Positions 7,255 through 12,478 of a stretch of 12,478 nucleotides of DNA are shown piece after piece. The position numbers and the translations under genes are program-made. Origin of the DNA: CAZSLZ01 sp964607865 (lineage in GTDB: Bacteria > Vulcanimicrobiota > JAJTBE01 > CAZSLZ01); assembly GCA_964607865.1 (NCBI GenBank), contig CAZSLZ010000107.1, positions 1 to 12,478 of the forward strand. Reading direction: 5' to 3'. Positions within the stretch are counted from its first letter, which is position 1. Each line of letters starts with the position of its first letter. The notes under the pieces are model-generated. The model was not told the origin of the DNA and did no database searches. It saw nothing but the letters and a program-made list of their open reading frames with translations.

Positions 7255-8274
7255 TTGAAAAAAACAGGTTTTGTTTTTATTTTCTTGATACTAATTGAGT
7301 TATTGTTTCTATCAGGATGCAGTTCCATAAAGAAAAGCATAAACCGTTCTCCTATTGAAATTCCAATAATTACAAAAAAGTTGGTTTATGAAAAAATAAC
7401 AGATATAGAAGTGGGCGAAAAACCCTGGGGAATAGCCATAGATTCAGCAAATGCCCATGCCTTTGTGGTGTCTAACGATGAAAACGCTGTCTATGTGGTG
7501 GATCTGGAGAAAAAGGAAGTTACCGACAAAATTCAGGTGGGGCAATTCCCATGGAACGTTGCCTTCGATAATCGTCGTAAAAGAATTTATGTAACCAACG
7601 GAGACGAAAATACAATTTCTGTGGTAGATCTGGAAACTAAAAGTGAAACTCTCAAAATTGATGTGGGCAGCCTGCCTTTTGATATAGCCTATTGTGAAAA
7701 TACTGATGAAATATTCACGACTAACTCTGATTCCGATACAGTAACCATAATTGATGCCGAAACTTTGAGTGTTAAAAAGGAATTGGAAGTGGGGGATTAT
7801 CCCTATTCGGTGGCAGTAAACAACATCACCAGGAGTATTTTTATCAGCAACAACTGGAATGGAACCATGACCACTGTAAACCTGGAAAACTACGAAAAAA
7901 AAGAATTAATAGTCGGCGAAAATCCTTCAGGATTATGGGTGGATGAAAACAGAAAACTTGTTTATCTGGCATCTACAGGAAGGAATCTTATTTTGCAAAT
8001 CGATGAGGAAAGCAATTCTATTAAAAAAGCCATTGAAGCTTCGGGGGAACCACTGGAACTGATTGCGGACGAGAAAAACGGTTACGTATATTCCATTCAC
8101 CGCAGCCTGAATGAGCTCTCAGCTTTCAAAATTACCAGCGGAGAAAAACTGGCATCAATGAAAGTAGGGGAAGAACCTGTTCAAATAGGGCTGGATTCTG
8201 TTCATAATATTATAATAACTGTTAACCATGAGGGGAATACGATTTCTTTAATTCGTTATCATGTAGAAAAATAG
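7255..8274 (+). CDS. YVTN-family seven-bladed beta-propeller lipoprotein
   Basis: The product is a predicted membrane-anchored beta-propeller of unknown binding partner. From TTG 7255 (CGGGGG at 7244-7249 just upstream) it has 339 residues. It starts with a lipoprotein signal peptide, MKKTGFVFIFLILIELLFLSGC, shown here as MKKTG plus a hydrophobic core and the lipobox LSGC with the acylated Cys at residue 22. The rest shows seven repeats of about 41-43 residues, each opening VG..P..(I/V)A. They begin at VGEKPWGIAI, VGQFPWNVAF, VGSLPFDIAY, VGDYPYSVAV, VGENPSGLWV, ASGEPLELIA and VGEEPVQIGL. Several contain IYVTNGDENTISVVDLET-type strands. Seven repeats would close one complete propeller, as in YncE-like proteins. 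An upstream GTG-initiated extension (7183) is rejected because it buries the signal peptide. A link to flagella is suggested only by position. Confidence 0.85.
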   Translation: MKKTGFVFIFLILIELLFLSGCSSIKKSINRSPIEIPIITKKLVYEKITDIEVGEKPWGIAIDSANAHAFVVSNDENAVYVVDLEKKEVTDKIQVGQFPWNVAFDNRRKRIYVTNGDENTISVVDLETKSETLKIDVGSLPFDIAYCENTDEIFTTNSDSDTVTIIDAETLSVKKELEVGDYPYSVAVNNITRSIFISNNWNGTMTTVNLENYEKKELIVGENPSGLWVDENRKLVYLASTGRNLILQIDEESNSIKKAIEASGEPLELIADEKNGYVYSIHRSLNELSAFKITSGEKLASMKVGEEPVQIGLDSVHNIIITVNHEGNTISLIRYHVEK

Positions 8275-8368
8275 CTTCAAACGGCGTGTGAAGGACTTTA
8301 TCTTAATTACGAGAAATCAGGTTCAGACTGGATGAATTTTGCTTATAGCGATGGGTGGAACCATCTCC

Positions 8369-8375
8369 AAGGAGG
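8369..8375 (+). promoter_or_regulatory. Ribosome binding site that sets the start at 8384
   Basis: AAGGAGG stands eight bases before ATG 8384, an ideal spacing. The longer reading frame from TTG 8339 has no comparable site and would translate through this sequence. Confidence 0.7.
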
Positions 8376-8383
8376 ATATTAAC

Positions 8384-8707
8384 ATGGAGAGTCATCTTGG
8401 CTTAACACCAGAAGAAATGATCAGCATTTTTAATAGAATGTATCTCGATGTATGGGAAAAAACAAAGGGTAACATCAGTTGGGACCTGGCAAAGGTTTCA
8501 CGGCAGATAAAAGAAGGCAGGGAAGTTGATGTCAGCCAGCTTCTTCTGGAAGTTCTCGAAGTTGTTATAACTGCTACCCGGGATGGTTTTGTTCTTGCCA
8601 TGTATGAGAATAATGAAAAGATTTTTAACGAACTGAAAGCTGCCGCCCAACAGGAGTTGTTGGAAGAAATGGAATTCGAAGACAAAGATACCCCAGAGGA
8701 AGATTAA
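8384..8707 (+). CDS. Hypothetical 107-residue acidic helical protein
   Basis: I do not recognise this family. From ATG 8384 the protein has 107 residues, no signal peptide, no membrane segment and no cysteine. It looks entirely alpha-helical and soluble. An N-terminal part (LTPEEMISIFNRMYLDVWEK) is followed by a mixed region with SWDLAKVSRQIKEG. A hydrophobic helix comes next (VSQLLLEVLEVVITATRDGF, about residues 50-70). The tail is strongly acidic (EEMEFEDKDTPEED). Size and shape would fit a chaperone, adaptor or small regulator. The proximity to export genes makes an export chaperone one possibility, but there is no motif to support it. It follows the lipoprotein gene by 109 bases and could be co-transcribed with it. 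Confidence 0.7.
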   Translation: MESHLGLTPEEMISIFNRMYLDVWEKTKGNISWDLAKVSRQIKEGREVDVSQLLLEVLEVVITATRDGFVLAMYENNEKIFNELKAAAQQELLEEMEFEDKDTPEED

Positions 8708-8759
8708 CTATTTTGATAAAATATGTTTTTAAAAAATTGTAACATCCTGTACATATTTT

Positions 8760-8801
8760 TTTAACATGAAACCAGTATAATTTACAAATATTTAACATGA
8801 A
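8760..8801 (+). repeat. Two 11-bp direct repeats upstream of the first Gln-rich gene
   Basis: TTTAACATGAA occurs at 8760-8770 and again at 8791-8801, 31 bases apart. A third TAACAT core lies at 8740-8745, 22 bases before the core of the first copy. Spacings of 22 and 31 bases are close to two and three DNA turns, so all cores would face the same side. They flank a TATAAT (8776-8781) and end just before the -35-like TTTACT at 8806. They may be regulator sites. Confidence 0.4.
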
Positions 8802-8805
8802 TTCC

Positions 8806-8834
8806 TTTACTTTTCCTTGCATATAGTTGATAAT
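8806..8834 (+). promoter_or_regulatory. Candidate sigma-70-type promoter for the first Gln-rich gene
   Basis: TTTACT (8806-8811, four of six matches to TTGACA) and GATAAT (8829-8834, five of six to TATAAT) are separated by 17 bases. They lie 35-64 bases before ATG 8870. A perfect TATAAT at 8776-8781 is an alternative -10 but lacks a good -35. The same TTTACT element recurs upstream of the paralog. Confidence 0.45.
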
Positions 8835-8869
8835 AGAATCAACAAAACAAATTATTCGGAGGTGCTACT

Positions 8870-9112
8870 ATGCAAGGTTTAGGTCAAGCAAATCAAACTG
8901 CAATGGCCCAAATGCAGAATTCAGATCAGAATCAGGCAGCCACAGTTCAAACCCAGATGCAGGCAGATAATCAGAAACAACAGATGAGACAGTGGCAGAT
9001 AATGGAGGACACAAAAACCAAGATTTTTGAAATTCAACAGGATGTGACTGTAAATAAGGCTAAAACAGGCGACAAAATGTTCAATAAATGGGACCAATAC
9101 ATAAGATCGTAA
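8870..9112 (+). CDS. Small Gln-rich protein of unknown family, copy 1
   Basis: I do not recognise this family. The 80-residue protein is very rich in Gln and Met, lacks Cys, and has no signal peptide or membrane segment. The first 20 residues are polar (QNSDQNQAATVQTQMQADNQ). The remainder looks like one long amphipathic helix, with spaced Trp, Ile, Phe and Val (RQWQIMEDTKTKIFEIQQDV) and a conserved end (DKMFNKWDQYI). It is about 79% identical (62 of 78 positions, counted by eye) to the protein encoded at 9243-9479. ATG 8870 follows GGAGGTG (8858-8864) by five bases, a strong site that suggests high expression. The size, helical nature and lack of a signal peptide recall small secreted or assembly-forming helical proteins, but no homology is claimed. 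Confidence 0.8.
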   Translation: MQGLGQANQTAMAQMQNSDQNQAATVQTQMQADNQKQQMRQWQIMEDTKTKIFEIQQDVTVNKAKTGDKMFNKWDQYIRS

Positions 9113-9134
9113 TAAAATAACAACCATGTAACTT

Positions 9135-9177
9135 AAAGACCTTCAAAAAATTTTTTTAGAAGGTCTTTACTTTTTTT
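9135..9177 (+). terminator. Rho-independent terminator after the first Gln-rich gene
   Basis: AAAGACCTTC (9135-9144) pairs perfectly with GAAGGTCTTT (9159-9168) around an A/T-rich loop that can itself partly pair. The tail at 9171-9177 is seven T residues. It lies 22 bases after the stop codon. Confidence 0.8.
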
Positions 9178-9193
9178 GAAAAGGCGGTATATT
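9166..9193 (+). promoter_or_regulatory. Candidate promoter for the second Gln-rich gene
   Basis: TTTACT (9166-9171) and TATATT (9188-9193) are separated by 16 bases. The TTTACTTTT run is shared with the promoter candidate of the first copy. The -35 element overlaps the right arm and T-tract of the preceding terminator. Confidence 0.4.
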
Positions 9194-9242
9194 AATTGTA
9201 AGAAAACTAAAAACAAACATTAAGTTGGAGGTGCACTAAATT

Positions 9243-9479
9243 ATGACAGGACTTGCAAATGCAGCTGCAATGACCCAGATGGCAAATTCTGATTTCAACC
9301 AGGCACAGACTGTGCAGACTCAGATGGTTGCTGACAATCAGAAACAACAAATGAGACGTTGGCAAATCATGCAGGATACTCAGACCAAAATCTTTGAAAT
9401 CCAGCAGGATGTCACCGTCCACAAAGCCAAAACCCAGGACAAGATGTTCAACAAATGGGACCAATACATCAAATCATAA
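9243..9479 (+). CDS. Small Gln-rich protein of unknown family, copy 2
   Basis: This 78-residue protein is the tandem paralog of the gene at 8870 and is equally unrecognised. It is Gln- and Met-rich, has no Cys, signal peptide or membrane segment, and is predicted mainly helical. The C-terminal two thirds are almost identical to copy 1: ADNQKQQMR, TKIFEIQQDVTV and DKMFNKWDQYI are unchanged. The N-terminal 15 residues differ and are two shorter. Many differences between the two genes in the conserved part are synonymous (for example gatgtgact versus gatgtcacc), which indicates an older duplication kept under selection on the protein. ATG 9243 follows GGAGGTG (9227-9233) by nine bases. It has its own promoter-like sequence and terminator. 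Confidence 0.8.
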   Translation: MTGLANAAAMTQMANSDFNQAQTVQTQMVADNQKQQMRRWQIMQDTQTKIFEIQQDVTVHKAKTQDKMFNKWDQYIKS

Positions 9480-9480
9480 A

Positions 9481-9534
9481 TTGAAATTTTAAAAAAAAGA
9501 ACTGCCGTTTACGGCAGTTCTTTTTTTATTTCAA
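9481..9534. terminator. Long inverted-repeat terminator after the second Gln-rich gene
   Basis: GAACTGCCG (9499-9507) pairs with CGGCAGTTC (9512-9520) around the tetraloop TTTA. The stem is extended by flanking A8/T7 tracts and by TTGAAAT (9481-9487) against ATTTCAA (9528-9534). It has T-tracts on both strands, so it could stop transcription from either side. It starts directly after the stop codon. Confidence 0.88.
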
Positions 9535-9926
9535 TTTTGGTGAGCTTCACCTTGCCATGATCTCTCCCCATTTGGAATGGGGGAATGTATCGTTCGCATT
9601 GTAGCTGGGTTGAAAATGAAATAGAACATATTGCTCATAGACGCAAGGTAAGTGGGTTTTGAAAAAACCCGATCTAAATTGAGATTGCCACGGCTTCTTC
9701 GAAGCCTCGCAAAGACGGGTTTCCTTTAGATTGCCACAACCTGAAAAATCTCGCAACGACGCTTTTTTTAGATTGTCACACCCTTCCAGGGCTCGCCAGG
9801 ACGAACTTTCAATCTGTAACCATAATGAACCTGGCTGAAGACAAATTTTTCCTGTGAACAGCTTGTTCCCCGGTTTTAAAAACAGGCTTTCAATGGCAGA
9901 TTCAAGATTCTTTCAGAAAAATTAAA
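9535..9926. other. Non-coding spacer with hairpins and short repeats
   Basis: No convincing gene is seen between the two convergent units. The stretch holds several short perfect hairpins: GGTGA/TCACC (9539-9551), CCCCATT/AATGGGG (9566-9582), GGGTTTT/AAAACCC (9654-9670) and GAACA/TGTTC (9856-9868). It also holds three copies of a short interspersed repeat, annotated separately. A 69-residue frame on the - strand (9547-9756) runs through these repeats and is not considered a gene. Confidence 0.6.
9682..9803 (+). repeat. Three tandem degenerate REP-like repeat units
   Basis: Units at 9682-9718, 9728-9761 and 9770-9803 share AGATTG(C/T)CAC at the left end and CTCGC(A/C)A..GACG at the right end, with a variable centre. 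Unit starts are 46 and 42 bases apart. Unit 1 has a clear hairpin, GGCTTC/GAAGCC (9692-9706). The pattern resembles the widespread GATTGCCAC...CTCGCAATGACG interspersed repeat known from many bacterial genomes. Units 2 and 3 have decayed centres. Confidence 0.7.
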
Positions 9927-9955
9927 AAGGAGCTATCCTTTTAGGGCAGCTCCTT
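9918..9955 (-). terminator. Terminator of the tldD-tldE unit
   Basis: On the - strand AAGGAGCT (9955-9948) pairs with AGCTCCTT (9934-9927). A short inner CCT/AGG pairing exists, and the stem is followed by a T-rich run (TTTAATTTTT). It lies 19 bases after the tldE stop and is correctly oriented for the leftward genes. Confidence 0.8.
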
Positions 9956-9974
9956 AACATTTTCAACCTGTTAC

Positions 9975-11273
9975 CTATTCTTTGCCGGAAACACTTAAAT
10001 CTTTAAAGATAAAGTAAGGCGTGGTGATGGACCCATGGGTTTCCACCTCGGTGGTAAGCCCGATAAGGCGATCCTTGAGCAGTTCATAAACATTGCCGGA
10101 TATCATGGTATTCCTGACTCTGCCCAGAACATTGCCATTCTGAATCTTGAACCCCAGCGAAACGTTCATGGAAAACTCACCGGCAATCATATTGCTCTGG
10201 CCTCCTCCGATAACTTCTTCCACCAGCAGGCCGTCTTTAATATCTGAAAGCATCTCCCGGTATGGCAAATCTCCGTTCATAACTACAAGATTGGAAGAGC
10301 CCGGAGCGGGAGGGCTGTTAGGGCCTCTGACAGCACACCCATTGGGTTCAAATTCTAATTCACTCGATGAATAAAGATCCAGCAAATAGTTCGATAGCAC
10401 TCCCCTGTCGAATAAAACCGTTCTCTGCCGGGGCATTCCCTCGCCATCAAATTTCTGGGAACCTTCAGCCAGGGTGATTGTGGGATCATCGGCAATGGTA
10501 ATGCGCTGATCCAGTATCCATCGGTTATGTTTGCCCAGAAGGGGGGAGGTACCCGAAACCAGGTTCATTCCCGACAGACCCAGCTCCAGGGGCCTTAAAA
10601 GTTGAGATACAGCTTTGGGATGAAAAATCACCGTGGAAGGTTTTGAGGGCATTTCATAAGCCTTAAGGGTATGGGGCACTTTTTCAGCCACTTTCCTCAC
10701 CGGCTCAAGTATATCTGCGGGGAGCCTGCATGAAGAATCACCCTCATCGATATAAATAAAACCGTCATCAGTAACCCTCATACTGGAAACATACCGGGCG
10801 ACCAGGGTTTTATAATAGGTTTTTTCCACACCGTCAGCCAGGTAATTTACTTCTATGAAATACTTGGTAATATTCAAATCGTTTACGGTGTCGGCGGTTT
10901 CACGTTTTAAATAATCTATCATTTTCTGGCCCATATCCACAGCTTCTTCAATATCAAAAGAAACGGTTCCGGGGTCAAAAATATCCACCGGGGTTGTTTT
11001 TTCGTCTTTACAGAAATCAAATTTTATTTCATTGCCATATTGGGCTGACTTCAAAGCGCGGTCAACCAACTGTTCGGGGTTACCGGTATCTACATCGCTG
11101 GAGTACCCGACTCGGCCATCTTTTTTTAATCTCAAACTGACAGAACGGGCCAATTCGCTTTTTATAGATTTCAAACTGTTTCCTGCAAATTTCACCGGGT
11201 ATTTTTCCACTTTAACCGAGTAAATTTCTGCATCGTCGGCCCTGCTCAAGGCTGAGTTTAATAAATTCTTCAT
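9975..11273 (-). CDS. tldE: TldE/PmbA-family subunit of the TldD/TldE protease
   Basis: TldE (PmbA) is the non-catalytic partner of TldD. The heterodimer degrades or trims peptides in the cytoplasm; in Escherichia coli its substrates include the microcin B17 leader and the CcdA antitoxin. From ATG 11273 the protein has 432 residues, near the usual 440-450. Family features are the N-terminal DAEIYSVKVEKYPVKF with ARSVSLRLKKDGRVGYSSDV, and the C-terminal domain with EGMPRQRTVLFDRGVLSNYL, GPNSPPAPGSSNLVV and GEFSMNVSLGFKIQNG. No HExxxH motif is present, as expected for TldE. GGGAGGA (plus-strand 11281-11287) is seven bases upstream of this ATG, so the longer TTG form from 11291 is rejected. The ATG is one base from the tldD stop. 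Confidence 0.93.
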   Translation of the reverse strand: MKNLLNSALSRADDAEIYSVKVEKYPVKFAGNSLKSIKSELARSVSLRLKKDGRVGYSSDVDTGNPEQLVDRALKSAQYGNEIKFDFCKDEKTTPVDIFDPGTVSFDIEEAVDMGQKMIDYLKRETADTVNDLNITKYFIEVNYLADGVEKTYYKTLVARYVSSMRVTDDGFIYIDEGDSSCRLPADILEPVRKVAEKVPHTLKAYEMPSKPSTVIFHPKAVSQLLRPLELGLSGMNLVSGTSPLLGKHNRWILDQRITIADDPTITLAEGSQKFDGEGMPRQRTVLFDRGVLSNYLLDLYSSSELEFEPNGCAVRGPNSPPAPGSSNLVVMNGDLPYREMLSDIKDGLLVEEVIGGGQSNMIAGEFSMNVSLGFKIQNGNVLGRVRNTMISGNVYELLKDRLIGLTTEVETHGSITTPYFIFKDLSVSGKE

Positions 11274-11274
11274 T

Positions 11275-12478
11275 TTATCTTCCTCCCACAATTACGTTTC
11301 TAATTCTGATATGAGGGCCACCCAGCCCCACGGGAAGAGGAAATTGGCCGCTCTTGCCGCAGCCCCCCCGGCCTCCTTTTCCAAACATAACCAGGTCGTT
11401 TCCTATTGCATCTATATTTTTCATGGTTTCAAAAACATTTCCGGTAAGAGTAAGATCCCGCACTTTTTCCTTAACCTCGCCGTTTTCTATAACATAGGCT
11501 TCCCCCGAAGAGAAAGTGAACATATCCAGGTTGGTCATTCCGCCACGGGAGCCTTTCACATAATATCCCTTTTCAATATCCTTTATCATTTCATCCAGGC
11601 TGTAATCTCTGGGTTCAATATAAGTATTTGTCATTCTTACGATAGGTTCATGATGGCCGTCCACCGCCCGGGCATTTCCGGTTACCTCCTCGCCCAGTTT
11701 ACCGGCGGTTTCCCGGCTGTGAAGCCTGCCCGTTAATTCGCCATTGGTTATCAGGTAGGTTTTTTTGCAGGGAACACCTTCATCGTCATATTTATTAGTG
11801 CCTGAAAGGCCGCCGCCATAAGTTCCGTCATCCAGAACCGTAAGCTCGGGGACACCCCATTTGGTTCCCAGTTTCATGACTTTCTGCAGGTTTTCGTTGG
11901 TATCGATATGGTCAGATTCGCTCATATGCCCAAAGGCTTCGTGAATAAAAGTACCCGTAAGCCTGTTATCCAGAACACAATCAAATTTCCCCCCTTTGCC
12001 GGGTTTGGCATCCAGCAGAGATATGGCTCTCTGCTTAATGTCTTCAATCTGTTCTTCCGCATTAAGCACATTTTCCCAGCCGTCGGTTCCTCCCAGAGAT
12101 TCATGGGCAGTCTGCACATTGCCGTCTTTTCTTGCCACAGCGCCGATAGTCATACCGCAATCAACCCTGTCAGACTCTATATAAGAACCTTCGGAATTAA
12201 TAAAGTACTTTTTCACAGCTATATCCTTGTAATATAACATGGAAGAAGGCTGCCATGGGTGATCCATAAGCAGGTTATTATACCTCTCCATTAATTCCAC
12301 TTTTTCTTCAAAGGGAATTTCTCTGGGGTCGGTTTTCATATTGGGCCTAACCACGCCTTTTATTACCGGGGCTTTGCCAATTCTTGTCTCGCCGGACTTC
12401 TTGATTTTGGCTTCCCGGACCGCCAGAAACAGGCTCTTTTCCAGGTCTTTCATCTCGGAAAAAGAAACTATACCCCAG
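11275..12478 (-). CDS. tldD: TldD metalloprotease subunit, 5'-truncated by window edge
   Basis: TldD is the catalytic subunit of the TldD/TldE protease. The HExxxH motif is HEAFGH (plus-strand 11926-11943), in the context FIHEAFGHMSESDHID; the two histidines bind the metal. The rest is typical: a Gly-rich TYGGGLSGTNKYDDEG stretch, RMTNTYIEPRDYSLDEMI, GSRGGMTN, and a C-terminal CGKSGQFPLPVGLGGPHIRI tail. The frame stays open past the first ATG (12453) to the window edge. The eight residues before it (WGIVSFSE) fit the conserved TldD N-terminal region, so the true start lies outside. About 400 residues are visible of an expected 460-480. The stop is one base before the tldE ATG. Confidence 0.94.
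   Translation of the reverse strand, partial: WGIVSFSEMKDLEKSLFLAVREAKIKKSGETRIGKAPVIKGVVRPNMKTDPREIPFEEKVELMERYNNLLMDHPWQPSSMLYYKDIAVKKYFINSEGSYIESDRVDCGMTIGAVARKDGNVQTAHESLGGTDGWENVLNAEEQIEDIKQRAISLLDAKPGKGGKFDCVLDNRLTGTFIHEAFGHMSESDHIDTNENLQKVMKLGTKWGVPELTVLDDGTYGGGLSGTNKYDDEGVPCKKTYLITNGELTGRLHSRETAGKLGEEVTGNARAVDGHHEPIVRMTNTYIEPRDYSLDEMIKDIEKGYYVKGSRGGMTNLDMFTFSSGEAYVIENGEVKEKVRDLTLTGNVFETMKNIDAIGNDLVMFGKGGRGGCGKSGQFPLPVGLGGPHIRIRNVIVGGR
11281..11287 (-). promoter_or_regulatory. Ribosome binding site of tldE
   Basis: GGGAGGA on the - strand lies within the last codons of tldD, seven bases before ATG 11273. It supports that start and translational coupling of the pair. Confidence 0.7.

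Noticed and set aside
8275..8293. Small hairpin CTTCA/TGAAG after the lipoprotein gene as terminator
   Set aside because: Its stem is only five pairs with a nine-base loop and no T-tract follows.
9600..9670. Possible cyclic-di-GMP riboswitch (GACGCAAGG...GTGGG)
   Set aside because: Only a short piece resembles the consensus. The conserved upstream stem and the rest of the fold are not visible, and no gene follows on this strand.
9547..9756. 69-residue frame on the - strand
   Set aside because: It runs through the REP-like repeats and hairpins, has no ribosome binding site of note, and has the composition typical of spurious frames created by this repeat.
9682..9803. CRISPR array
   Set aside because: There are only three units, with degenerate ends, variable centres and no conserved repeat separated by unique spacers of constant length. 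No cas genes are present.
10035..12237. Several + strand frames opposite tldE and tldD
   Set aside because: They are antisense shadows of conserved protease genes with no promoter or ribosome binding site support.

Overview
The window holds the distal part of a bacterial flagellar operon on the + strand, followed by a small accessory region. A convergent protease-like gene pair occupies the right end on the - strand. The gene order fliM-fliN-fliO-fliP-fliQ-fliR-flhB-flhA, with separate fliM, fliN and fliO and an unfused fliR/flhB pair, indicates a flagellum rather than an injectisome. The organism is a motile bacterium of moderate GC content with strong GGAGG-type ribosome binding sites and unusually frequent TTG starts. 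The order resembles the flagellar clusters of Firmicutes and spirochetes, but nothing here lets me name the phylum or the envelope type.

Bases 1-7151: fliM (5' end outside the window) and fliN encode the C-ring switch. fliO, fliP, fliQ, fliR, flhB and flhA encode the membrane export gate of the flagellar type III secretion apparatus. The genes overlap or are separated by at most about 75 bases, so they are probably one transcription unit. Several annotated starts depend on choosing a TTG that sits correctly behind a Shine-Dalgarno sequence (fliN 730, fliO 1136, fliQ 2743, flhB 3875).

Bases 7152-9534: flhF/flhG are not found next to flhA. Instead there is a lipoprotein with a predicted seven-bladed YVTN-type beta-propeller (TTG start at 7255) and an unrecognised 107-residue acidic helical protein. 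Two tandem, closely related glutamine-rich proteins of 80 and 78 residues follow, each with its own promoter-like sequence, strong ribosome binding site and terminator. These paralogs, with the repeated motifs upstream of them, are the least explained part of the window.

Bases 9535-9974: a non-coding spacer with several hairpins and three degenerate copies of a short interspersed repeat (AGATTGCCAC...CTCGCAA.GACG). It ends in a terminator for the leftward genes.

Bases 9975-12478 (- strand): tldE (pmbA) and tldD (5' end outside the window), separated by one base, encode the two subunits of the TldD/TldE metalloprotease, which trims peptides in the cytoplasm.
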